In this document: piece by piece, positions 35,915 through 44,467 of the stretch
How the letters are laid out: each line of letters begins with the position of its first letter
Numbering within the stretch: position 1 is the first letter of the stretch
DNA from: JBMOUD01 sp049319665
GTDB taxonomy: Bacteria > Pseudomonadota > Gammaproteobacteria > Enterobacterales > Enterobacteriaceae
Length of the DNA: 64,000 bases
Assembly (NCBI RefSeq): GCF_049319665.1
Contig: NZ_JBMOUD010000007.1
Location: forward strand, 175,910 to 239,909
Reading direction: 5' to 3'
Made by a program: the position numbers and the translations under genes
Notes under the pieces: generated by a model
The model's database searches: none
What the model was told of the DNA's origin: nothing
The model's input: the letters and a program-made list of their open reading frames with translations, nothing else

Positions 35915-36812
35915 TCGCTACACTCCCTTGTGTTATCGCGGCATTGATACTTTGATTCTCCTCCTGCGAATGCATTGATGACCTAACAGAACGTGTGGAA
36001 GGAGCGTTCCGCTCAATAAAATCTATCGATAGAGAAATCAACTCACGACGATCGTTATCGATGGTGATCATGTGATAGCTGTTTTTTAGTAAAACCATTT
36101 CTGCCGGACCGCTGATGCTATCGCGGACCAATTCACCGTTGCGCCTGTGGGCGATGTCATCGTTTTCCGCGTGTAATATCAAACAAGGTGAGGTGATATT
36201 TTTTAATTGCTTACGGACCTCGCGCGACAGCTGTAGCATTTCACTCAACGATGGCCACGGATTCCCCGGCAGCCCTGCCGCCCCGCTGTCGCCGGATAAC
36301 ATACTTTGTGAGATTTTATGGCGTAGTGATTCATTTTGAATGCCATAAGGTGGTTCTTCATTGAACATGCGGTAACGCCCAATTTTTAACATATCCATCA
36401 AAGGCAAGAACCACGGTGCTAAAAACTGTGATACCGGTGGAATGCTCCAGCCGTCGTAACGGAAGGTCGCGCCATATACCAAGACGCCGTTTACTCGCCG
36501 AGGAAAATCGGCGGCATATTTCAAAGCCAGCAACGCGCCCATCGACAGCCCACCAACAAACAAGTAACGGGTTTTCTGTCGCAATTTATCAGCCGCATCG
36601 ATAACGCTTTGATACCAGTCTCGCCAGCTAGTTTGGATAAGATCATCAACATCCCCACAATGCCCGGCCAGTTGCATGCCATAGACGGTAAAGCCTTGGG
36701 AATGTAAGCCACGCGCGACACCGCGCATTTCGGTCGGTGTACCGGTGAGCCCATGGATCAATAAGATGCCAATTTCGCCACCTTCAAGATAAAATTCATG
36801 ATTCTCAATCAC
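35880..36812 (-). CDS. Alpha/beta-hydrolase (carboxylesterase/lysophospholipase-like)
   Basis: 310 residues. The catalytic triad can be placed: Ser in GGLSMGALLAL, Asp in LHAENDDIAH and His in NSYHMITID; the oxyanion-hole segment LIHGLTGTPTEM is near the N terminus. It resembles monoacylglycerol esterases of the Est30 kind. A polar tail of about 45 residues after the last domain element overlaps the next gene and has no known role. The start overlaps the HAD gene by 4 bases. Could release or hydrolyse an ester intermediate in the cluster pathway. Confidence 0.78.
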   Translation of the reverse strand: MIENHEFYLEGGEIGILLIHGLTGTPTEMRGVARGLHSQGFTVYGMQLAGHCGDVDDLIQTSWRDWYQSVIDAADKLRQKTRYLFVGGLSMGALLALKYAADFPRRVNGVLVYGATFRYDGWSIPPVSQFLAPWFLPLMDMLKIGRYRMFNEEPPYGIQNESLRHKISQSMLSGDSGAAGLPGNPWPSLSEMLQLSREVRKQLKNITSPCLILHAENDDIAHRRNGELVRDSISGPAEMVLLKNSYHMITIDNDRRELISLSIDFIERNAPSTRSVRSSMHSQEENQSINAAITQGSVANEPINSHSVGS

Positions 36813-37522
36813 ATTGCCCCCGAAACATCATTGGCAAGTAGCCGCTGCAGATGTTCAGCCGCCTGTGAAAAATCATCGATCGGCGTAAAACTTGTGCCGT
36901 TTTTCTGACACTCACGAATTAGGCTATCTTTGGCAAAAACATGCTCAACTTGGCGTGACACGCAGAAATCAGAGCGCCCATCGCCAATCAGCAATGATTT
37001 TCCCATCACGCTGTTATCTGCTGCCGTTTTTGTCTTGCCAGCAATCGCACATTTGCAGGTGCCACTGGCTTTGCGACAATCTTGCTGATAGTGAGGAAAA
37101 TTAAGCGACCAACGCCGCTCACTGATTTGGAGCAATTGATTGGCAAACACCGGCAGGCCGGAGATGCCATGGCGTTGTAAGAGATAATTGATAGCGTAAT
37201 CGAGCCCATCACTGACGACATTAAGCGCAATGTGTTGCGCTTTGACATAGCGAACAAATTCAGCGAAATCAGGATCGATATGAATTGAGTCGAGACAGCG
37301 GTGCAAATCTGTAGTTGATGCATCTAATAATGCAATTTGCCCCGACATACAATCTTGTGACCCTATTTCTCCCGCAACCCAGCGTTGTTCTAATGCTTGC
37401 CAACCCGGCATGCCGAAAGTATCGAGTAGCGTATCAGTAATATCTTCAGTGCTAATTGTGCCGTCAAAATCGCAGTATATCGTCCAGGGCATCGCCATTG
37501 ATGAGAATGTTCTAATTTCCAT
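36809..37522 (-). CDS. HAD-IB family phosphatase (MtnX/SerB-like)
   Basis: 237 residues. Motif I is CDFDGTISTEDITD, motif II VVSDGLDY and motif IV LIGDGRSDFCVS, all complete. The Cys-rich loop ASGTCKCA in the middle is a feature of MtnX-like phosphatases. It heads the five-gene overlapping minus-strand operon, so it probably dephosphorylates a pathway intermediate. The ATG at 37522 has AAGGA unusually close; starts 24 and 30 bases further on are possible alternatives. Confidence 0.8.
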   Translation of the reverse strand: MEIRTFSSMAMPWTIYCDFDGTISTEDITDTLLDTFGMPGWQALEQRWVAGEIGSQDCMSGQIALLDASTTDLHRCLDSIHIDPDFAEFVRYVKAQHIALNVVSDGLDYAINYLLQRHGISGLPVFANQLLQISERRWSLNFPHYQQDCRKASGTCKCAIAGKTKTAADNSVMGKSLLIGDGRSDFCVSRQVEHVFAKDSLIRECQKNGTSFTPIDDFSQAAEHLQRLLANDVSGAM

Positions 37523-37734
37523 AATCCTTGAGTCTACAGAGCCACAATATTTTTAATTCAAAAAAGATAATAATAAGTAGCAGGTAAGATTAATTAGCAA
37601 TATATCAACAGATAAGTAAATAATGTATCAACGGCACAAAAAACACGCAGGCGAATACATAATATGGATTTATTACTAATAAAATAGAGGCTAAAAACGT
37701 CATTCTCGCGCCAGAATTAAAATATTAATTTCCA

Positions 37735-38475
37735 TCAGAAATCATAAATAACACCTAATGAGTAGGAGTAAATACCGTCATGCCCAACCATTGGGCTATC
37801 ACGTAATTCTGATGGCAAAAAATCGCTGCGAAATTTAGTATAAAAATTCCATTTTTTACTCAAGGAATAATTCACAGTTAATGCAACAAAAGGCGTAATG
37901 GAACCGTGGGGATGATAAGCACGAAGCCCGCTTCGATGACTCTCATGGCGGGAAATACCGTAATAATAACGGTTTTGCTGAGCGTTAGCCCAAGCTCCGC
38001 CGATTTCAGGGACAAGAGTCAGTGAGTTGAATGTCAGCATATTGAGATAAGACACTTCGCCGACGAGGCCTTTGCTGCGCCCCAGCGTATCGGCTGCGAC
38101 TTGTGTATGCACAGCACCATAACCGGTCGTGTATTGATAGCTAAACCCCGCCATCAATGAGCCATGTCGGTCTTTCAGGCTACGCATGGCATCACCGTGA
38201 CCTAGGTTGGAGTTGTATGAAGTAAAATCATAATAGGTTTTTATTTTCAGCTCATTAACATCGTTATTAATAAGATAATATCCAGCTTCCGCGCCATCCA
38301 AATACCAGGTGTCATCGTCATAATTTAATACCGGCAATACACTATAGTCTCGATAACGCATGTTATAGGCACTGGTTTCTAATGTACCACCAAGACCTAA
38401 TGAGAGATCGCTAATCTGCGCCCAGACAGGGTTAGCAACCGGAATTAATAAAATGAGATAAGGGAAAATTTTCAT
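37735..38475 (-). CDS. MipA/OmpV family outer membrane protein
   Basis: 246 residues from MKIFPYLILLIPVANPVWAQ, with signal peptide cut after the first WAQ region. The remaining sequence alternates polar and hydrophobic residues as in a beta-barrel, begins LSLGLGG and ends YSYSLGVIYDF with C-terminal Phe. MipA/OmpV proteins form small barrels; MipA scaffolds murein enzymes and OmpV takes part in osmotic response and adhesion. The 212-base gap before the HAD gene suggests its own transcript, but it has the same direction as that operon and could be the outer-membrane exit of the same system. Confidence 0.8.
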   Translation of the reverse strand: MKIFPYLILLIPVANPVWAQISDLSLGLGGTLETSAYNMRYRDYSVLPVLNYDDDTWYLDGAEAGYYLINNDVNELKIKTYYDFTSYNSNLGHGDAMRSLKDRHGSLMAGFSYQYTTGYGAVHTQVAADTLGRSKGLVGEVSYLNMLTFNSLTLVPEIGGAWANAQQNRYYYGISRHESHRSGLRAYHPHGSITPFVALTVNYSLSKKWNFYTKFRSDFLPSELRDSPMVGHDGIYSYSLGVIYDF

Positions 38476-38743
38476 AGCAACTCCATTGCGCATTACGAAA
38501 AAACCAATGAAAACAAGTGTTCTATTTTCACATGTTTCCGAATAACTCTATTAAGATAATTTTAATGTAAATAGGAAGATAGGAAACCATGACCATTTTA
38601 GCGGGGAATTATAAAGCAATATTAGGAGGGTGTTTAGTAGGAAATGCCTTGTACCAACTTTCAGTAAAAAAAACCACTATTCCATGCGAGTGTATTTATG
38701 GATAAATAACGATTATTCATTCTATTAATTATTCTGGATGCGG
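38476..38743. other. Gap between ompV-like gene and the entA terminator
   Basis: AT-rich promoter region of the MipA/OmpV gene. No gene and no further repeat seen. Confidence 0.5.
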
Positions 38744-38780
38744 AAAAAAGAAAGACTCATGTCATGACTAACATGAGTCT
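38744..38780 (-). terminator. Terminator of entCEBA
   Basis: Perfect 10-base stem AGACTCATGT / ACATGAGTCT with an 8-base loop. Read leftwards it is followed by TTTCTTTTTTCC. It lies 13 bases after the entA stop, so entH (ybdB), which follows entA in E. coli, is absent here. Confidence 0.85.
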
Positions 38781-38792
38781 ATTTGATTGATA

Positions 38793-39551
38793 TTACGCGG
38801 AGAGCGTAGCCCCACCGTCGATCACAATATCCTGCATCGTAATATGGCTAGCCAAATCTGATGCCAAGAACAGTACTGCATCGGCAATTTCTTGCGGCTG
38901 TGCGATTTTACCCAAGGGGATGCCCAGTTTAAATTGATCCGGGAAACCGGCGATGGTGCGTTGCTCAGCCTCAGCAGATGTCCACATGCCGCGCTGCATT
39001 GGCGTATCGGTTGAACCCGGAGAAACGAGATTACAGCGCACGCCGAAAGGCGCCATTTCTAAGCCAACGGTCATGCACAAACTGCGCAATGCCGCTTTAG
39101 AAGCACAATATGCCGACATGCCAATACGTGGAACGTGAGCCGCATTAGACGCAATACTGACAATCGCGCCATAGCGCTGGCGACGGAACACCGGCAGCGT
39201 ATGACGGAACAAGTTGAAGGCTCCACCGGCATTCACCGCCAGACAGGCCTGCCAGTCAGCATCACTGATTTCGTCTGTTGCGCCCATCCGAAGAATACCC
39301 GCGCCATTAACCAGCACGTCCAATGTTGGATGTTCAGCTAACAGCTGCTGACAGACGCGCGCGGTATCTGCCGCATCGGTGATATCAAGCAACTGTGTAC
39401 GAAAAGGATATTCTCCAGACGTAAACTGTTTATCCAGCCCAATGACCTCGGCACCCGACTCAAGGAAACTGAGCGCCGTTTGATAACCAATGCCCTGTGC
39501 AGCTCCCGTCACCCAAACGCGTTTACCCTGAAAATCCATGCTGCGGCTCAT
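38793..39551 (-). CDS. entA: 2,3-dihydro-2,3-dihydroxybenzoate dehydrogenase
   Basis: 252 residues. It oxidises 2,3-dihydro-2,3-dihydroxybenzoate to 2,3-dihydroxybenzoate with NAD. It is a short-chain dehydrogenase with cofactor motif TGAAQGIG, NGAGIL, and the active-site Tyr/Lys in SAYCASKAALRS preceded by the Ser in IVSIAS. The start at 39551 shares a base with the entB stop (TAATG); an in-frame ATG further upstream lies inside entB. Last gene of entCEBA. Confidence 0.95.
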   Translation of the reverse strand: MSRSMDFQGKRVWVTGAAQGIGYQTALSFLESGAEVIGLDKQFTSGEYPFRTQLLDITDAADTARVCQQLLAEHPTLDVLVNGAGILRMGATDEISDADWQACLAVNAGGAFNLFRHTLPVFRRQRYGAIVSIASNAAHVPRIGMSAYCASKAALRSLCMTVGLEMAPFGVRCNLVSPGSTDTPMQRGMWTSAEAEQRTIAGFPDQFKLGIPLGKIAQPQEIADAVLFLASDLASHITMQDIVIDGGATLSA

Positions 39552-40405
39552 TACGCCTTCTCCGCAGAGAGCAGCGCCCACCAGCCATCAATGGTTGGCG
39601 TTTTAGCCAGAGCCACGAAATCGATATCTTCGCGGATTTTCCGCCAGCGGGTTGCCAGCGCCATAATGCGTACTGAGTCCAAACCATAATCGATCAGGTT
39701 TTCGTCGTTTTCTACTTCTTCGCTGCCCTCATCGAGTAGCGGCAAGATAAGTTCGCGCAACGCCTGCTTACTGGCAATACCCGGCAGCAAGTCAGCGGTT
39801 GTTACCACCCGGCCACAGCGCCCGGCGGTATAATTGAGCGCCATTAAATGTTCTTCGCGCGAGAAATCTGCCAATCCATCCGCCACCATAAAGGGCTGGA
39901 TATTACGCATGAAAGCATCAATGGCGGTGGTCAGGCAGCCGATATGGGCATAAACGCCACAGATAATCAGCTGATCGCGACCGCTTTCCTGCAAGATTTC
40001 CTGCAAAGGTGAGCGATGGAAGGCGCTGTAGCGCCACTTCACTAGCACCTGATCGTCAGCTTCCGGGGCAAGCTCACTAATCACCGCTTGCTGTTCCGGG
40101 TGCTTATTGAGTCCCGGCCCCCACATATCATTGAGCAGCGCACGGTCTTCATCGCTTTGATTGTTAGGCTGAGCGGTATAAAACACCGGAATACCCTGAG
40201 ATTTACAATAGCGACGCAGGTTAGCGATATTCTCAACGACCTGCTTAACCAGCGGGCTATCCTCGCCCCAAAAATTCAGGAAATAGCGTTGCATATCGTG
40301 AATAAGCAGCGCAGCGCGACCAGGCTCAACTGTCCAGTTCACTTTATTGGTCGGCAGTTCCGCCGCCGTCGGCAACGCATAAGAATCAAGTTTAGGAATG
40401 GCCAT
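39551..40405 (-). CDS. entB: Isochorismatase and aryl carrier protein
   Basis: 284 residues, two domains. The N-terminal isochorismatase has LLIHDMQRYF (Asp), the central Lys region and GVYAHIGCLTT, and makes 2,3-dihydro-2,3-dihydroxybenzoate. The C-terminal carrier domain holds the phosphopantetheine Ser in DYGLDSVRIM, to which EntE attaches 2,3-dihydroxybenzoate for EntF. It lies 2 bases after entE. EntD, encoded at 57614, should convert it to its holo form. Confidence 0.96.
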   Translation of the reverse strand: MAIPKLDSYALPTAAELPTNKVNWTVEPGRAALLIHDMQRYFLNFWGEDSPLVKQVVENIANLRRYCKSQGIPVFYTAQPNNQSDEDRALLNDMWGPGLNKHPEQQAVISELAPEADDQVLVKWRYSAFHRSPLQEILQESGRDQLIICGVYAHIGCLTTAIDAFMRNIQPFMVADGLADFSREEHLMALNYTAGRCGRVVTTADLLPGIASKQALRELILPLLDEGSEEVENDENLIDYGLDSVRIMALATRWRKIREDIDFVALAKTPTIDGWWALLSAEKA

Positions 40406-40407
40406 TA

Positions 40408-42036
40408 TTATTCTCCCTGAGCCAGAGTGGAATGCTGCTGCTCAAGACCTTGGCGCAGCAATTTTTTATCGACTTTGCCTACTGGCGTTAACGGCAAACC
40501 TTCAACCAGTACAAAGCGGTCGGGTAATTTGAATTCAGCAACGCCCAGTTCACGTAGATGGCGGCGTAATATTACGGCCTTAATCGGTGTTTGCGTCACA
40601 ACAAAGGCGCAGCTTTTCTCGCCCATTAAGGCATCGGGCATGGAGACCAGCGCGGCATTAATCACTTGAGGATGACGCAGCAGTAAGTTTTCAATCTCTT
40701 CCGCCGCAATTTTCTCACCGCCACGATTGATCTGATCTTTTTGTCGCCCCTGCACCTGCACATAACCATCAGCGGTGAGAGAGATCAGGTCACCCGAGCA
40801 ATAAAATCCTTCGGCATCAAAAGCCTCGGCATTATGTTCAGGACTCTGATAGTAGCCACGGAAGGTATAAGGGCCGCGCGTCATTAAGCGCCCGGTTTCC
40901 CCTTGCGGCAGCGGATTTCCTTCATCATCGGCCACCCACAGCTCATCATCGGGACACATTGGGCGACCTTGCGTGGTAAACATATGTTTGGCATCGTCAT
41001 CAAGTAAGGTGTAATTCACCAAGCCTTCCGCCATGCCAAACACCTGCTGTAACTGGCAACCTATTTCGGCGGGGATACGCTTAGCCAAGGTTTCACTCAG
41101 CTTGGCACCACCGACCTGTAATAGCCGCAAACTGGCAAGCGCCTGATTGCTGCCCCACTCATCAATGGCTTGTAGCCACAGAGTCACCGCCGGTGGGACC
41201 AGCGCGGTCACGTTGATCTGATGTTGTTCAATCAGGGCGAAACAGACCTGAGCACTCGGATCGGTTGCCATCACCACCTGACCGCCTGCGCAAAATACCC
41301 CCAGAGCCCCCGGTGAACTCATCGGATAATTATGGGCAACTGGCAAGGCGCACAGGTAGCGCGTATCGGCAGTAAAGCGGCAAATCTCTACGCTGCGGCG
41401 CACGCTGTAGTAGTAATCATTGTGAGTACGAGGGATCAGTTTTGGCGTACCGGTACTGCCACCGGACAACTGGAAAAATGCCACTTGCTCAGCAGGCGTT
41501 GGTGTAGCAACAAAGTCTTCTGCCGATGTTTCTAACCACGCGCTAAGAGAGTGTTCTTTGCTAAGTTCATTACGCAGCACCACACAGCGCAATGAAGCCT
41601 GTTGGTGACGTAATTCATTGAGAAAATCATCGTTAGCAAACAAGCCATGTTCACGATCCGCCACCAGTAGCGCCGGTTTGATTTGCGCCGCATACGCGGT
41701 TAATTCGCTGCGCTGGTGACTGAATAATGCATTAACCGGTACAACGCCGATTTTCAGTAAGGCAAAGAACACGATATAAAATTCGCTGACATTGCCAAGC
41801 TGTACCAAGGCGGTATCACCGGCCACCAGACCTTGCTGCGTAAAGGCTGACGCCAGACGGTCAGAATAGTCATTCAGTTGGCGATAGCTCAAGCTGCCTT
41901 GGGCGTCCGTTAAGGCGATACTGTCATTCTCTGCTTGCAGTGCCACGATATCCGTCATCGGACGGTCAATCCAATAACCTCGTTCGCGATATCGTCCCGC
42001 GAATTCCTCCGGCCATGGAGTAAAAGCAATACTCAT
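40408..42036 (-). CDS. entE: 2,3-dihydroxybenzoate-AMP ligase
   Basis: 542 residues, adenylate-forming enzyme that activates 2,3-dihydroxybenzoate and loads it on EntB. It has the P-loop QLSGGSTGTPKLIPRTHNDY, YCSGDL, the hinge GRQKDQINRGGEKIAAEEIE and the catalytic Lys near the end (PVGKVDKK). HN-YP motif AHNYPMSSPG is typical of aryl acid activating domains. Standard length; co-transcribed with entC and entBA. Confidence 0.97.
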   Translation of the reverse strand: MSIAFTPWPEEFAGRYRERGYWIDRPMTDIVALQAENDSIALTDAQGSLSYRQLNDYSDRLASAFTQQGLVAGDTALVQLGNVSEFYIVFFALLKIGVVPVNALFSHQRSELTAYAAQIKPALLVADREHGLFANDDFLNELRHQQASLRCVVLRNELSKEHSLSAWLETSAEDFVATPTPAEQVAFFQLSGGSTGTPKLIPRTHNDYYYSVRRSVEICRFTADTRYLCALPVAHNYPMSSPGALGVFCAGGQVVMATDPSAQVCFALIEQHQINVTALVPPAVTLWLQAIDEWGSNQALASLRLLQVGGAKLSETLAKRIPAEIGCQLQQVFGMAEGLVNYTLLDDDAKHMFTTQGRPMCPDDELWVADDEGNPLPQGETGRLMTRGPYTFRGYYQSPEHNAEAFDAEGFYCSGDLISLTADGYVQVQGRQKDQINRGGEKIAAEEIENLLLRHPQVINAALVSMPDALMGEKSCAFVVTQTPIKAVILRRHLRELGVAEFKLPDRFVLVEGLPLTPVGKVDKKLLRQGLEQQHSTLAQGE

Positions 42037-42096
42037 GTAATCTGTTCCTATTCCTGGAAGTTGCCGATTTAGACCAGTTTATTGATCTATAAAGGC

Positions 42097-43302
42097 TTAT
42101 TGATCTAGACCTAAAGCACGTAACATGGTGTTCAATTTCACGCCGGTTTCTCGCCATTCTGACTGCGGGCAAGAATCAGGCACGATGCCAGCCCCGGCAA
42201 ACAGACGTACGCGATTGGCATCAACCGTGCCGCAGCGAATCGTCACGACCCATTCCCCATTGCCTTGTTCATCGCACCAACCAACAATGCCGCCAAATAA
42301 GCCACGATCGAAAGGCTCGAGCTCGGCAATCAAATCTCGAGCGGCAAGCATTGGCGAACCGCATAGTGCCGGGGTTGGATGCAGCAAACAGGCCAGCGAC
42401 AGCGCGTTTTCAGCGCTATCGGCCACTTCACCATCAATTGGCGTCGACAGATGCCAGAGCGTTGGCGTGCTGAGCAATTCTGGCGAGTCGGGAATGTGTA
42501 AATGGCGACTGCGCGACGCTAATACCTGCTGCATGCCCTGTGTAACGACACGATGTTCATAAAGATCTTTGCTGGAGGACAACAGCGCGCGGCTGACCGC
42601 GTTGTCTTGTTGGCTATCGCGTTCACGCCTTGCAGAACCGGCCAATGGGTTGGAATAAAACTGATTGCCCGACTTGCGCAGCAGCAACTCTGGGCTAGCC
42701 CCAAAAAGCGCCCCTTGCTCTAACGGCACATGAAAATGGTAGCCCAACGGATTTTGTACAATCATTCGGGTCATTAAGGCATGGCGATCCAACGGTTGCT
42801 GAGTTTCAATTTCTAGCAAACGTGACAACACGATTTTATCAAGCTGTGGTGCGGATGTAGCTGCCACAGCATCGCTGACCATTTGCATGAATTCTTGCTG
42901 CAAAGGAAGCTCGCGTAAACTGAGGATGTCAGCGGAGCCGGTGGTTGTGGTTGCCGGTTGACTCAATACATCCTGACGCTCAATCCATTGCACGTCCTGA
43001 GGGATAAACAGCGACGACGGTTGTCTGGTATCAAAGGGGATCGCACCACACAAAACCGGATGTGCAATTCCAGCACGTCGGGCAGAGGCCAAGGCCTGCT
43101 TGACCACTTGCTGAAACTCACCCTGAAGGTTATCGCCATCCGCAGCAGGTGTTGTCACTCGGCTAAAGCACCCCTCAGTCACCAGACTTCGAAACGGTGA
43201 GGTGAAGAAGAAACCGGAGGTCGGGGATACAGGAGCATTACGCTGCTGCCCTTTCCTTGTCTGCGAAGCACTGCCGCTAACCCCACTCACTGCTATATCC
43301 AT
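42097..43302 (-). CDS. entC: Isochorismate synthase
   Basis: 401 residues. It converts chorismate to isochorismate, the first step of catechol formation. The chorismate-binding signature is visible (LSRLLEIETQ, FGASPELLLRKSG, PLAGSARRERD, LSTPIDGEV, GGIVGWCDEQG). The start is at MDIAVSG (43302), preceded by GGAGGGGAG; upstream ATG codons in the same frame overlap the Fur-box region. First gene of the ent operon, divergent from fepB. Confidence 0.95.
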   Translation of the reverse strand: MDIAVSGVSGSASQTRKGQQRNAPVSPTSGFFFTSPFRSLVTEGCFSRVTTPAADGDNLQGEFQQVVKQALASARRAGIAHPVLCGAIPFDTRQPSSLFIPQDVQWIERQDVLSQPATTTTGSADILSLRELPLQQEFMQMVSDAVAATSAPQLDKIVLSRLLEIETQQPLDRHALMTRMIVQNPLGYHFHVPLEQGALFGASPELLLRKSGNQFYSNPLAGSARRERDSQQDNAVSRALLSSSKDLYEHRVVTQGMQQVLASRSRHLHIPDSPELLSTPTLWHLSTPIDGEVADSAENALSLACLLHPTPALCGSPMLAARDLIAELEPFDRGLFGGIVGWCDEQGNGEWVVTIRCGTVDANRVRLFAGAGIVPDSCPQSEWRETGVKLNTMLRALGLDQ

Positions 43303-43320
43303 CAGTCTCCCCTCCATCCA

Positions 43321-43357
43321 GATAATGATAAGCGATATAATAACGATTATCATTTGT
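43321..43357. promoter_or_regulatory. Overlapping Fur boxes between entC and fepB
   Basis: GATAATGATAAGCGATATA (43321-43339) matches the 19-base Fur consensus at 15 positions, and on the other strand the segment 43339-43357 (complement ACAAATGATAATCGTTATT) matches at 14. They lie just upstream of entC, as expected for iron-repressed divergent entC/fepB promoters. Confidence 0.8.
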
Positions 43358-43501
43358 ATTTAAGTGAGCGTAAATTACGTCACCGCTTTGGCGATGTCAA
43401 TCAGAGTAAATGTTACGTTAAAGCGTTTTCCATCGGCCTCACTTAGTCTTTACACTGAAAATGAAGACTTATTAGCATTTAACATCTAAGGATTGAGCTT
43501 A

Positions 43502-44467
43502 ATGAAGAGAACTCTATTTTCGTATCTGGCGCTCAGTTGCGCACTTTTAGCCCTGCAACTCAGCAGCGCACAGGCAGCGGAAGGATGGCCACGCCAGATA
43601 GATACTTCTCACGGACAGATAACATTGTCAGCGGCACCGACGCGTATTGTTTCCACCAGCATGACGGTAACCGGCACTTTGTTGGCAATTGATGCGCCGG
43701 TCATTGCCAGCGGTGCAACGACACCCAATACGCGCATCGCCGATGATCAAGGTTTTTTCCGCCAATGGGGCAATATCGCTAAACAGCGTCACGTTAAACG
43801 CCTCTATATCGGTGAGGCCAATGCGGAAGCCATTGCCGGTGAAGCACCTGACCTGATTCTGGTATCAGCAACTGGCGGTGACTCGGCGCTGAAGTTGGTC
43901 GATCAACTGTCGACCATCGCCCCCGTCATGGTGGTTAATTATGACGATAAAAGCTGGCAGGATCTGGCGCTGCAACTCGGGCGCGCAACCGGCCATGAAG
44001 CTCAGGCTGAACAGGTAGTTAAACAATTTGATGACAGAGAAAAAGCGCTGAAGCAGCGATTGCAGCTACCGCCACAACCTGTATCGGCATTGGTGTATCG
44101 CGCTGACGGCAAAGCCGCCAATCTGTGGACCTCAGAATCGTCGCAAGGGCAATTTTTAGAACAACTGGGCTTTACCCTGGCAACCGTTCCCGCTGATTTA
44201 AATAGCAGTACCAGTCAGGGGATGCGCAAAGATATTGTGCAATTGAGCGGGGAAAATATGGCGCAAGGGCTTAACGGCAAAAGCCTGGTTCTGTTTTCCG
44301 GTGATGATAGCGATGCCGAACGGCTGATGAAAAATAAATTCTTAGCGCAATTACCCGCGGTGCAAAACCATCAGGTATTCGCGCTGGGTTATGATAATTT
44401 TCGCTTGGACTATTACAGCGCCAGCAACATCCTGACGCTGTTGGAAAAGCAATTTACTGCTCACTAG
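43502..44467 (+). CDS. fepB: Ferric enterobactin periplasmic binding protein
   Basis: 321 residues with signal peptide ending SSAQA before AEGWPRQI. It is a class III substrate-binding protein that passes ferric enterobactin from the outer membrane receptor to FepDGC. The segments TRIVSTSMTVTGTLLAIDAP and FRLDYYSASNIL match FepB. ATG 43502 has AAGGA nine bases upstream; an in-frame TTG at 43493 is less likely. Its 3' end overlaps that of the convergent entS gene by 14 bases. Confidence 0.94.
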   Translation: MKRTLFSYLALSCALLALQLSSAQAAEGWPRQIDTSHGQITLSAAPTRIVSTSMTVTGTLLAIDAPVIASGATTPNTRIADDQGFFRQWGNIAKQRHVKRLYIGEANAEAIAGEAPDLILVSATGGDSALKLVDQLSTIAPVMVVNYDDKSWQDLALQLGRATGHEAQAEQVVKQFDDREKALKQRLQLPPQPVSALVYRADGKAANLWTSESSQGQFLEQLGFTLATVPADLNSSTSQGMRKDIVQLSGENMAQGLNGKSLVLFSGDDSDAERLMKNKFLAQLPAVQNHQVFALGYDNFRLDYYSASNILTLLEKQFTAH

